From a virus: 34,569 bases of DNA. The position numbers and the translations under genes were made by a program. The notes beneath the pieces are model-generated. The model did not search any database and had not been told where the DNA came from. It worked only from the letters and a program-made list of their open reading frames with translations. Location: IMG/VR virus record IMGVR_UViG_3300042934_000872, positions 1 through 34,569 of that record; one strand, given 5' to 3'. Below are positions 1 through 6,334 of this stretch, piece by piece. How positions within the stretch are numbered: position 1 is the first letter of the stretch; every line of letters starts with the position of its first letter.

Positions 1-2
1 AT

Positions 3-749
3 TTGTTGTATATATTAGAGAATACAAATTCAATCAAAGGTAAAGGTTTAGAAGGTGAATTTGTTTATGGATGGGAGGGTAAGGATTTAATATTAATTCC
101 TGTGAATTCTCCAGATTACAAAGAACTTTCTGAATTTAATGAGAAAATTCATTCCAAAAACTTTATTCTAGCCAAAGATTTGATTTTAGGTGCTATATAT
201 AAGTTCAAAAGTAATAGAGATTTAATCTATATGGGAAGATTTCAAGAATCAAATGATGAAAATAAAGAAGTCAATTCTTATTTCTTTTACAATGAAAATC
301 GTTATTCAGGTTTTGAGATATTTAAATCTGTTAGTGGTATGATTATTGAATGTGTAAACGATCAATGTGTTGGTAATTATGCAGAATTAATGGATAAATT
401 AACAAAATCCAGTTATTATTCCGAGCGTGACCAAAAGCAAGACAAATACATCCCTTATACATTAGAACAATTCAAAGAACATTTGCATAATTGTTATTAT
501 CGTGAGCATTTTTATAATGTTGATGGTACCAAGTACTTTATTACTAAATATAGGGATTATTACTACTATTATAACAATAACTGTCCAGTTAAGTATGATA
601 TTTATAATAAAAACCAATGTGATGAAAAATTAGATAGCGAGATATCTATTGAAAGAGTATTTGAAAAATATAAACCATATTATTTAACAACATATAAACC
701 TAATGGAGAAATAATTAAGGAGTGGAGAAAATATGAACAATCCAAATGA
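3..749 (+). CDS. Unknown phage protein, probably 5'-truncated by the window edge
   Basis: The reading frame is open to the left edge. The first possible codon is a TTG at base 3 with no visible ribosome binding site, so the true start probably lies outside the window. The visible 248 residues are rich in Tyr, Asp and Glu. There is no recognisable motif, signal peptide or membrane segment. Residues near 60-80 (ending in IYMGRF) read like a small beta-rich segment, and residues near 180-195 contain a run of five tyrosines. The 3' end overlaps the next gene by 17 bases, which suggests co-transcription and translational coupling. I do not recognise the family. The CDS itself is well supported by length and by the coupled neighbour. 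Confidence 0.7.
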   Translation: MLYILENTNSIKGKGLEGEFVYGWEGKDLILIPVNSPDYKELSEFNEKIHSKNFILAKDLILGAIYKFKSNRDLIYMGRFQESNDENKEVNSYFFYNENRYSGFEIFKSVSGMIIECVNDQCVGNYAELMDKLTKSSYYSERDQKQDKYIPYTLEQFKEHLHNCYYREHFYNVDGTKYFITKYRDYYYYYNNNCPVKYDIYNKNQCDEKLDSEISIERVFEKYKPYYLTTYKPNGEIIKEWRKYEQSK

Positions 750-1143
750 TGAAAAAATCTTGCAACTAAGAGATCAAATTAAAGTAAAGAAAGAAAAGCT
801 TAAAAATAAAAAGAAGTTTATTCCTGTTACAAATTGTTCAATTGAGGTAGATGGAGTAAGAAACAATCTCCAAGTGTTAACAAAAGAACTATTAATTTCA
901 TTGGCAGTTAAATTAAATGCTTATAAAATGTCTGCTGAAGATTTGGGGTTAGCAGATGAATATACTATATCTGGTTATAAACTTGAAGATTGGATAACAG
1001 ATATTAAGTTAAAACTTGAGGTTATAGCTCAGAGGGAAGAAGAATCTAAACTTCAGGCATTAGAGACCAAATTACATGTTTTACTTTCTAATGATAAGAA
1101 GGTTGAACTTGAAATTAGTGAGATTGAATCAATGTTGAAATAG
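733..1143 (+). CDS. Small coiled-coil protein, unknown function
   Basis: This encodes 136 residues. The start is an ATG preceded by AAGGAGTGGAG, a strong ribosome binding site inside the end of the upstream gene. Residues 5-30 and 95-135 are highly charged with heptad-like Leu/Ile spacing, for example EKILQLRDQIKVKKEKLKNK. This suggests two helical coiled-coil ends around a more globular middle. There are no cysteines in metal-binding spacing and no catalytic motif I can name. It is the second gene of a rightward group of three at the left edge of the window. It could be a structural or scaffold-like small protein, but nothing in the sequence settles this. Confidence 0.75.
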   Translation: MNNPNDEKILQLRDQIKVKKEKLKNKKKFIPVTNCSIEVDGVRNNLQVLTKELLISLAVKLNAYKMSAEDLGLADEYTISGYKLEDWITDIKLKLEVIAQREEESKLQALETKLHVLLSNDKKVELEISEIESMLK

Positions 1144-1167
1144 TCGTATACATATGGGAGGGCAGTA

Positions 1168-1455
1168 ATGTCAAACTTTGAAACCATAGAAGAAAGAGTT
1201 CAGCATTTGCTGGAAACTTATCCTTCAACCAGAGAATCAGATCATGCTTTATATATCAAATATTTCAAACAGTATATACATAATGAGTTTAATGAAATTA
1301 ACTTTATTCAAGCCGCACAAAGTTTTGAAGGGTTATCAAGAGCGAGGCGTAGAGTGCAAGAGAAATATCCTGAATTAACCGATGAAGCAACTGTTATAAA
1401 ACGTACTGAATTAGAACAACAATATAAAGATTATTATTCAGGTAATTTTAATTAA
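1168..1455 (+). CDS. Small protein of unknown function
   Basis: This encodes 95 residues. Its ATG lies 8 bases after GGGAGGG, a good ribosome binding site. The protein is predicted to be mostly helical and acidic at the N terminus, with a basic patch in the middle (LSRARRRVQEKYP at about residues 56-68). I do not recognise a family. It is the last gene of the left-edge group. Its stop codon lies inside the first copy of the recurrent AT-rich promoter-like element, so a new transcription unit begins directly behind it. Confidence 0.7.
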   Translation: MSNFETIEERVQHLLETYPSTRESDHALYIKYFKQYIHNEFNEINFIQAAQSFEGLSRARRRVQEKYPELTDEATVIKRTELEQQYKDYYSGNFN

Positions 1456-1470
1456 AATATTATAATATAA
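1450..1470 (+). promoter_or_regulatory. Recurrent 21-nt promoter-like element, copy 1
   Basis: This copy reads AATTAAAATAT followed by TATAATATAA, one mismatch from the family consensus AACTRMAATAW plus TATAATATAA. It overlaps the stop codon of the upstream gene and ends 3 bases before a canonical TTGACA box. Confidence 0.7.
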
Positions 1471-1473
1471 TTA

Positions 1474-1502
1474 TTGACAAGTTTTGATTGCTTATGTATA
1501 AT
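1474..1502 (+). promoter_or_regulatory. Sigma-A-type promoter, perfect consensus
   Basis: TTGACA at 1474-1479 and TATAAT at 1497-1502 are separated by exactly 17 bases, a perfect vegetative promoter. It points right toward the YonK-like gene at 1603 and the replication operon. Transcription would start near 1509, leaving a leader of about 95 bases. Confidence 0.9.
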
Positions 1503-1534
1503 AAAATCGAGGATTATGTCCTTTAAAGATTTTA

Positions 1535-1555
1535 AACTGAAACATTATAATATAA
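1535..1555 (+). promoter_or_regulatory. Recurrent 21-nt promoter-like element, copy 2
   Basis: This copy reads AACTGAAACAT followed by TATAATATAA. It lies downstream of the sigma-A-type promoter and 48 bases before the YonK-like start codon, so the 1603 gene has three promoter-like signals in tandem. The leader between this element and the RBS contains a short GGTT-CGC-AACC hairpin. Confidence 0.7.
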
Positions 1556-1602
1556 AAACAAAGTTAGCGGTTCGCAACCAATAGCGAGAAAGAGGTAAAT
1601 AA

Positions 1603-1827
1603 ATGGCAAATGGAATTTTTACAATTGAAACTACAGGTAAAGAAATTAAGGGAAAAGAAGTAAAGGTTGTAGCAGAAGGAGTAGCTGATGAGGAACTTGG
1701 CGAAGTTGTAAAGTTTTCAGATTTGTTTAAGGCATTTGAAGGACAGTATGTTAATTTTTCAATTAAGGTTACTGCAAAGTTAGAAGATAAGTTTGAAGCA
1801 CCTGAAGATGAGGAGAATAAGGGATAA
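1603..1827 (+). CDS. YonK-like small phage protein
   Basis: This encodes 74 residues. The start ATG follows GAAAGAGGTAAATAA, a good ribosome binding site. The N-terminal half is beta-like with alternating Thr/Glu/Lys/Val. It is followed by a helix with an acidic and aromatic patch (FSDLFKAFEGQYVNFSIKV at about residues 38-56) and an acidic tail. The pattern 'DLF-x-x-FEGQYVNFSIKV' resembles the YonK family of SPbeta, short proteins that lie in the SPbeta late or replication cluster and whose role is not established. The identification is from memory of the fold pattern and is tentative. The gene heads a transcription unit with three stacked promoter-like elements, so strong expression is expected. 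Confidence 0.6.
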   Translation: MANGIFTIETTGKEIKGKEVKVVAEGVADEELGEVVKFSDLFKAFEGQYVNFSIKVTAKLEDKFEAPEDEENKG

Positions 1828-1828
1828 T

Positions 1829-2119
1829 ATGTTAAAAAAGAAAAATCAAATTGTGGTTCTTACAGAAGAACAAAAAGTTCAGAATGTTATTAATCATTAT
1901 AGTTCAGAATTGGCGTCATTACAGAATGAATCTGACAATATACTGGATGTATTTAAAAATACTGTAAAAAGACTTGAAAATATTAATTCTAAGATTGATA
2001 GTAAAGTATCGAGTATTGAGATGCAGATGGAGAAGATGGCAGAAATAAAAGCTGCGTTAGTGGATTCAAAAGCAGCTAATGAAAAAGTTAAAGCTAGGTT
2101 TGTAGATTTCTTAGCATAA
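1829..2119 (+). CDS. Small coiled-coil protein
   Basis: This encodes 96 residues starting at the ATG at 1829. An in-frame ATG exists at 1793, but it sits inside the YonK-like gene. The 1829 start has GGAG and AAGGG just upstream and lies one base after the upstream stop, which is the normal coupled arrangement. The protein is almost entirely helical. Residues about 20-75 show heptad spacing of Leu/Ile/Val/Met (for example IDSKVSSIEMQMEKMAEI), so a long coiled coil is likely. There are no catalytic or metal motifs. Its function is unknown. It is co-transcribed with the YonK-like gene and the HD hydrolase downstream. Confidence 0.7.
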   Translation: MLKKKNQIVVLTEEQKVQNVINHYSSELASLQNESDNILDVFKNTVKRLENINSKIDSKVSSIEMQMEKMAEIKAALVDSKAANEKVKARFVDFLA

Positions 2120-2143
2120 TACATAAGAAAGGAAAGTAAAATA

Positions 2144-2179
2144 ATGCAAGCATTTAGAAAGGAGGTTTACATTGGATAG
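2144..2179 (+). CDS. Possible 11-codon leader peptide coupled to the HD gene
   Basis: An ATG at 2144 with the upstream sequence AAAGGAAAG encodes MQAFRKEVYIG and stops at 2177-2179. Its codons carry the AGGAGG ribosome binding site of the next gene, and its stop overlaps the next gene's second and third codons. Ribosomes finishing here would land on the TTG start of the HD protein. It may be only a by-product of a strong Shine-Dalgarno region, so confidence is low. Confidence 0.3.
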   Translation: MQAFRKEVYIG

Positions 2180-2759
2180 ACTAAAAATTTTTGAAACAGA
2201 ATTAGGATACATAAGGAATGGGAAGATTAGAGAGTTTGTAGAAAAAGCATTAAACAAATTGCCAGATTATTTCTTTACAATGGCCGCAAGTACATCAGGT
2301 AGATTTCATCCTAAATTCAGTTTAGGAGAAGGTGGTTTGGTAAGACACACACAGGCAGCTGTGAGAATTGCCGTTGATCTAACTAGTTTAGAAATGATGA
2401 AATATACAGATATAGAAAAGGATATAATTATAGCTGCCCTTATACTACACGATGGTATGAAGTGTGGTGAGAATGGTACTGGAACGGTTTTGTTGCATCC
2501 AACTATTATGGCAGCTTTTATTGATGAAAATTCTGAACTAAGCACAATGTTAGAATCTGAAATTCTTGATAAAATTAAGGGATGTATTTCAAGCCATATG
2601 GGTGAATGGGCATATGATTATAAAGATAAGTTTAAGAAAAATCAATTACTTCCTAAACCAAAGAATAAACTTGAAAGTATAGTTCATCTGTCAGATTATT
2701 TATCTTCAAGAAAATATTTATCAGAATTTGATTTTGATTTAGCTGTTCCAAGACGTTAA
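2172..2759 (+). CDS. HD-domain phosphohydrolase, YhaM-like HD fold
   Basis: This encodes 195 residues, with a TTG start 6 bases after AAAGGAGGT. The HD-superfamily metal site is visible. H59 lies in LVRHT, H93-D94 in LILHDGMK, H109 and H142 (SSHMGEW) are further histidines, and D175 lies in HLSDYLSSRK. The order and the C-terminal 'LPKPKNKLESIVHLSDYL' resemble the HD domain of YhaM-type 3'-5' exoribonucleases. The OB-fold part of YhaM is absent, so the substrate is uncertain; it could be a nucleotide, an RNA end or a phosphoester. The gene precedes the SSB-like gene and belongs to the replication block. A shared role in nucleic-acid turnover during phage takeover is an inference. Confidence 0.75.
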   Translation: MDRLKIFETELGYIRNGKIREFVEKALNKLPDYFFTMAASTSGRFHPKFSLGEGGLVRHTQAAVRIAVDLTSLEMMKYTDIEKDIIIAALILHDGMKCGENGTGTVLLHPTIMAAFIDENSELSTMLESEILDKIKGCISSHMGEWAYDYKDKFKKNQLLPKPKNKLESIVHLSDYLSSRKYLSEFDFDLAVPRR

Positions 2760-2778
2760 CTACAATAATATAATAATA
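2758..2778 (+). promoter_or_regulatory. Recurrent 21-nt promoter-like element, copy 3
   Basis: This copy reads AACTACAATAA followed by TATAATAATA, diverging from the consensus only in the last bases. It overlaps the stop codon of the HD gene and lies 25 bases upstream of the SSB-like start codon. Confidence 0.65.
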
Positions 2779-2803
2779 TATAAGAAAGAGGTAATGAATT
2801 AAT

Positions 2804-4036
2804 ATGGCAAAAAAAGAAGAAAAGTTAGCTCTAAAAAAAGGTAAGGCTCAATTTATGCTTGTTGGAGAAGCAAAGGTTGGAGATTATACTTTCACAATTG
2901 ATAAGGAGTCTGATAAGTCAGATTGGATTTACAATCAAATGAATGTCGGTGTTGATTGTGGAAATGGTAATGTAATCTATGCTGATATGATGGGTGGATA
3001 TGGTTCTGAAAGAGACAATGTAGTTTATGTTCATGGTACAAAAGATAAAGACGGTAAGACAGTAGAAGATTTTGAAAATAAATTTACTATTGATTGGGAC
3101 GATAGGGATAATGAAGATATCTTAGCAACAGTTGGAGAATCATGTTATATCAAGGTGGGTCTTGAAAAAGATGCTAAAGATAAAACATTTACAAAAAAAT
3201 TTCTATCAGCTTATGATGCTATTGAATATATTCAGCAACATCTTGAAAGCGGAATGGTTATAAATGTAAAAGGTAATTTAAAGTATCAACCATACAACGA
3301 TAGTGTTAATGTTAAAAAGGAAATTACTTCAATATTCTTATCTAAAGCTAAACCCGAAGAATATAAGGCAGTATTTACTCAGACCATTCTTTGTGATGGA
3401 GATTCTGTGGGAAAGGTAGATAAGGAAAAGGCAGCATTCCCTATAACCGCATATGTAGTTGATTATGTTGGAAAATACGAAGGACAGGAAATAAAGAAGA
3501 GTCTTGCATTTTCAAAGACATTTGAGCTTGAAATTGATAAGGCAAAACCTGAAAATACTAAGAAACTTATTCAGAAAATGTTCACACCTGCTAAAAAAAA
3601 TACTCTAGTTGAAACAACCATAGAAGGGGAGTTTCTTGAAGGTGCTAGTGTTGTTAATATCACAATTGATGATTTGCCAGATGATATTAAAGAACTAATT
3701 GAACTCAATGTACTTACCGAGGAAGAAGCCTTAAATAAGTGTGCTATTGGTGGAAATAAAGAAAAGAGAATGATTATAAAGAAACCACATATTACTTTTG
3801 AAGGTGAAGGAGATACAAAAGTTCCTGTTCTTGCAATCAATAAAGATAAGTATAAAGAAGATGATCTGGTTTTTTTATCTCAATTTATCGACGAAAATGA
3901 TGAACCACCATTTGAAGAAGAAGAGAAAAAGGAAACTAAAACAAACAAATCATCAAATACATCTAAAAATTCAAAACCAGAAGAAACCGAAGAAGATACT
4001 AGTGAAGATGATTGGATGAAATTATTGGATGATTAA
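2804..4036 (+). CDS. Large SSB-like protein with acidic C-terminal tail
   Basis: This encodes 410 residues. The start ATG follows AAGAGGTAATGAATTAAT. Residues 1-170 and 185-300 look like two beta-rich, OB-fold-sized blocks. The second begins near YKAVFTQTILCDG. A Lys/Glu/Asn/Ser low-complexity linker begins near residue 375, and the protein ends in DDWMKLLDD. Bacterial SSBs end in an acidic tip of the DDDIPF type that recruits partner proteins. Here DENDEPPF at about residues 364-371 looks like such a tip but is internal, and a second acidic-hydrophobic tip closes the chain. The gene is followed by the Sak4-like ATPase and helicase, which fits a single-stranded DNA-binding protein. Overall similarity to known SSBs is not obvious by eye, so this is an inference from composition and context. 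Confidence 0.55.
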   Translation: MAKKEEKLALKKGKAQFMLVGEAKVGDYTFTIDKESDKSDWIYNQMNVGVDCGNGNVIYADMMGGYGSERDNVVYVHGTKDKDGKTVEDFENKFTIDWDDRDNEDILATVGESCYIKVGLEKDAKDKTFTKKFLSAYDAIEYIQQHLESGMVINVKGNLKYQPYNDSVNVKKEITSIFLSKAKPEEYKAVFTQTILCDGDSVGKVDKEKAAFPITAYVVDYVGKYEGQEIKKSLAFSKTFELEIDKAKPENTKKLIQKMFTPAKKNTLVETTIEGEFLEGASVVNITIDDLPDDIKELIELNVLTEEEALNKCAIGGNKEKRMIIKKPHITFEGEGDTKVPVLAINKDKYKEDDLVFLSQFIDENDEPPFEEEEKKETKTNKSSNTSKNSKPEETEEDTSEDDWMKLLDD

Positions 4037-4066
4037 TAGTAAGAAGGATCAATCCCCTTCTTACTA
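4037..4066 (+). terminator. Strong hairpin after the SSB-like gene, no U-tract
   Basis: TAGTAAGAAGG (4037-4047) pairs perfectly with CCTTCTTACTA (4056-4066) across an 8-base loop, directly after the stop codon. The 3' flank (TCCAAAATATTC) is not U-rich, so this may be an mRNA 3'-end processing or stabilising hairpin, or a leaky terminator, rather than a classical rho-independent terminator. Confidence 0.55.
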
Positions 4067-4087
4067 TCCAAAATATTCTGGTGATAT

Positions 4088-4780
4088 ATGGGGAGATTAA
4101 AAGATTTAACAGGAATGAAATTTGATAGACTTACTGTAATTGAAAGAGATGGTAGTAATGCGCATAAAAAAGCAACTTGGTTTTGTAAATGTAACTGCAA
4201 TGGTAATATTAAGTCTTACATTGGTTCACAATTATTAAATGAAAACACAAAATCATGTGGATGTTTACAAAAGGAAAAAGCATCTCAATCAAATAAAAAA
4301 TTTAATATATATGATTTATCAAGCAAATATGGTGTAGGTTGGACTACAAATACAAACAAAGAATTTTATTTTGATTTAGAAGATTATGATAAGATAAAAG
4401 ATTATTGTTGGTTTGAACAGAATGAATACATTGTTACTAAATGTAATAATATAACATTATTTCAACATCGTTTAATTATGGATGCACCAGATGATAAATC
4501 TATAGACCATATATATCATAAAACTTATGATAATAGAAAATCAGAATTAAGACTGTGTACAATTAGTCAAAATGGTTGCAACATGATAAAACCAAGTGAT
4601 AATACTTCGGGAATTAAAGGTGTAAGATGGCACAATAGAGATTGTATATGGGAAGCGTTTATTGTGGTAAATAGAAAATATATACATCTTGGTAGATTCA
4701 ATATATTTAAAGAAGCAGTAAAAGTGCGTAAAGAAGCAGAGGCATTATATCATGGAGAATTTAGATATAAAGTGAAATAA
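4088..4780 (+). CDS. HNH homing-type endonuclease with AP2 DNA-binding domain
   Basis: This encodes 230 residues. A Cys-rich N terminus (FCKCNCNG, then SCGCLQKEK) forms a zinc-ribbon-like module. The nuclease centre follows: H at FQHRL near residue 135, then SIDHIYHKTYDNRKSELRL, matching HNH endonucleases of phage introns and intergenic regions. The C-terminal NTSGIKGVRW...YIHLGRF segment is an AP2 domain. The usual 'NLR' is SELR here, a mild deviation. The ribosome binding site is weak (GGTGA), unlike its neighbours. It stands between the SSB-like gene and the Sak4-like gene with no functional link to either. It is most likely a free-standing homing endonuclease, and its stop codon runs into the next gene's promoter-like element. 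Confidence 0.88.
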   Translation: MGRLKDLTGMKFDRLTVIERDGSNAHKKATWFCKCNCNGNIKSYIGSQLLNENTKSCGCLQKEKASQSNKKFNIYDLSSKYGVGWTTNTNKEFYFDLEDYDKIKDYCWFEQNEYIVTKCNNITLFQHRLIMDAPDDKSIDHIYHKTYDNRKSELRLCTISQNGCNMIKPSDNTSGIKGVRWHNRDCIWEAFIVVNRKYIHLGRFNIFKEAVKVRKEAEALYHGEFRYKVK

Positions 4781-4790
4781 TATAATATGA
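4770..4790 (+). promoter_or_regulatory. Recurrent 21-nt promoter-like element, copy 4
   Basis: This copy reads AAGTGAAATAA followed by TATAATATGA. The last codons and stop of the HNH gene lie inside it, and the Sak4-like start codon is 17 bases downstream. Confidence 0.65.
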
Positions 4791-4807
4791 AAAGAGGTAA
4801 ATAATTA

Positions 4808-5785
4808 ATGGCATTTAGAAAAGCCGGTGAAAAGAAAATAGGTGGTAAATTTTTAGTATTTGGTGACACAGCTTCTGGTAAAAGTTTTTTTACACTTACA
4901 TTTCCTAAAGTAGCAAGTATAGATAGTGAAGCAGGTGTAGCTCATTATGAAGGTAGAGATATTGAAATTGCAGGTAAAAAATATAATAATCTTGTAATGG
5001 TGGATAATACAGCAGACCTTGATGAACTAGAAGATAATATTGATGCACTTTCTGATGGGGATTATGATGGGCAAATTGAAACATTATCTATAGACAGTGA
5101 AACTAAGTTCTATAATACAATGCAGGTTGGAGCGATGGAGGTAGAAGAACGTAGAGCAAGAAAAACTGGCGCTGATGTAGATGATCAAACAGTTAGTACT
5201 AGACAATGGGGTCGAATCAAACTAATAAATATGAAGCTTCAACAAGTTAAAATTGATTTGTCAGCAAAAGGGATAAATGTAATTTCTGTAGCTCAAGGAA
5301 CTGATGAAAGAGATAAAAAAGATAGTGATAAAATTATTGGTGAAAAACCAGATATGCACAAATCAGCTAAATTTGATTATGATACCATTCTAAGATTTTA
5401 TAAAGAAAAAGATAAGAAAACAAGTGAAATTAGATACTTGACAGAAGTCTTAAAAGATAGAACAGAGGTTACTAAAGAAGGGCAAATTTTAGAAAATTGC
5501 ACATTTGATATTTGGAAGAATTATTATGCAAAGAAAAATAATCTAGAATCTATGAAAACTACATATGCAAAAGATTTAAAATCATCTACTGAAAGCATGA
5601 TTGATGATGCGGATAAAGCTGAAGAATTAGTTAAGAAAATAAAAAATCTTCTTAAAACTACATCGGCAGATAATCAAAAAGCAATTGGTAAGAAAATGAG
5701 AGATTTAGAAATTAACATCAAAGACCTTTCCCTCAATCCTTCAGAAAAACTTACTGAAGTCCTGAAATTTGCCGAAGCACTGTAA
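4808..5785 (+). CDS. Sak4-like RecA-fold ATPase (AAA_24 type), recombination
   Basis: This encodes 325 residues, with an ATG start after AAGAGGTAAATAATTA. Walker A is GDTASGKS at about residues 19-26. A Walker-B-like hydrophobic strand ending in Asp (IETLSIDSE) is near residues 90-98. The spacing and the phrase 'KFLVFGDTASGKSFFTLTFPK...IDSEAGVAHYEG' match the phage AAA_24 / Sak4 group. These are single-RecA-core ATPases that work with an SSB in single-strand annealing or strand exchange. The C-terminal third (after about 235) is a Lys/Glu-rich helical extension. Its placement after an SSB-like gene and before the replicative helicase supports recombination-dependent replication. The family is well supported. 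The biochemical role is inferred from the family. Confidence 0.82.
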   Translation: MAFRKAGEKKIGGKFLVFGDTASGKSFFTLTFPKVASIDSEAGVAHYEGRDIEIAGKKYNNLVMVDNTADLDELEDNIDALSDGDYDGQIETLSIDSETKFYNTMQVGAMEVEERRARKTGADVDDQTVSTRQWGRIKLINMKLQQVKIDLSAKGINVISVAQGTDERDKKDSDKIIGEKPDMHKSAKFDYDTILRFYKEKDKKTSEIRYLTEVLKDRTEVTKEGQILENCTFDIWKNYYAKKNNLESMKTTYAKDLKSSTESMIDDADKAEELVKKIKNLLKTTSADNQKAIGKKMRDLEINIKDLSLNPSEKLTEVLKFAEAL

Positions 5786-5800
5786 TTCACATCTAAATAT

Positions 5801-5834
5801 TATAAGGGGTTAGTAGATATGCTAATCCCTTATA
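5801..5834 (+). terminator. Intergenic hairpin that swallows an unused ATG
   Basis: TATAAGGGGTTAG (5801-5813) pairs with CTAATCCCTTATA (5822-5834) with one G-U pair and an 8-base loop. An in-frame ATG at 5819 falls in the loop and its GGGG ribosome binding site in the stem, so that start would be hidden. There is no U-tract. It resembles the 4037-4066 hairpin in size and loop length. It could be a stabiliser, a leaky terminator or a translational switch. Confidence 0.55.
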
Positions 5835-5857
5835 ATTCTACAATAGGGAGTGATAAA

Positions 5858-6334
5858 TTGGAAGAAACAAAGAAACGTAAAATGACGAGAACCGAAAAAA
5901 ATGCTGACTGGCTAGATTTATGTGAATATGTTAAAAACATCATATTAGGATACGATGACACAATGGTAATGCCTAAACACTTAATATTTAGATTACAAGG
6001 TATGTTTAAAGGTCAATTCTTAGGAAATAACAATCTTGATATAAACGCATGGTACGATTACAAAACTATTTTATTAACATTTAAATTCTGCAAAGGTGAA
6101 ATATTACAAGGTTTTGAAAAAAATAAGTCATCGTTTACAGATGAAAATCATCGTATTAATTTTATGATGAAGATCATAGATGGTGAACTAAATAATGTGG
6201 TAATGAGATTGAAAAAAGCTAAAAAGTCAGAAGAAAAAACTGAAAATTTACAATTAGATAATCAAATCCATGAAACTGCCGAGTATATACCAAAAAGTAA
6301 GATTGTTAATAAAGAACTGGAGGAATTGTGGTAA
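5858..6334 (+). CDS. Unknown replication-operon protein
   Basis: This encodes 158 residues using the TTG at 5858, seven bases after GGGAG. The upstream in-frame ATG at 5819 lies in a hairpin loop, so I reject it. The N terminus is basic (EETKKRKMTRTEKNADW). The core is helical with several aromatic residues, and the C terminus is acidic and low in complexity, ending in NKELEELW. No motif is recognisable. It is wedged between the recombination ATPase and the replicative helicase and ends directly at the helicase gene, so a helicase loader or accessory role is conceivable. This is position-based inference only. Confidence 0.65.
   Translation: MEETKKRKMTRTEKNADWLDLCEYVKNIILGYDDTMVMPKHLIFRLQGMFKGQFLGNNNLDINAWYDYKTILLTFKFCKGEILQGFEKNKSSFTDENHRINFMMKIIDGELNNVVMRLKKAKKSEEKTENLQLDNQIHETAEYIPKSKIVNKELEELW

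Noticed and set aside
1556-1602. Riboswitch or structured RNA in the YonK-like leader
   Set aside because: Only a four-pair GGTT/AACC hairpin is visible, too little to support any known RNA class.
5819-5857. ATG at 5819 as start of the 5858 gene
   Set aside because: It lies in the loop of a 13-bp hairpin whose stem covers the upstream GGGG. The TTG at 5858 has a clear GGGAG at proper distance.
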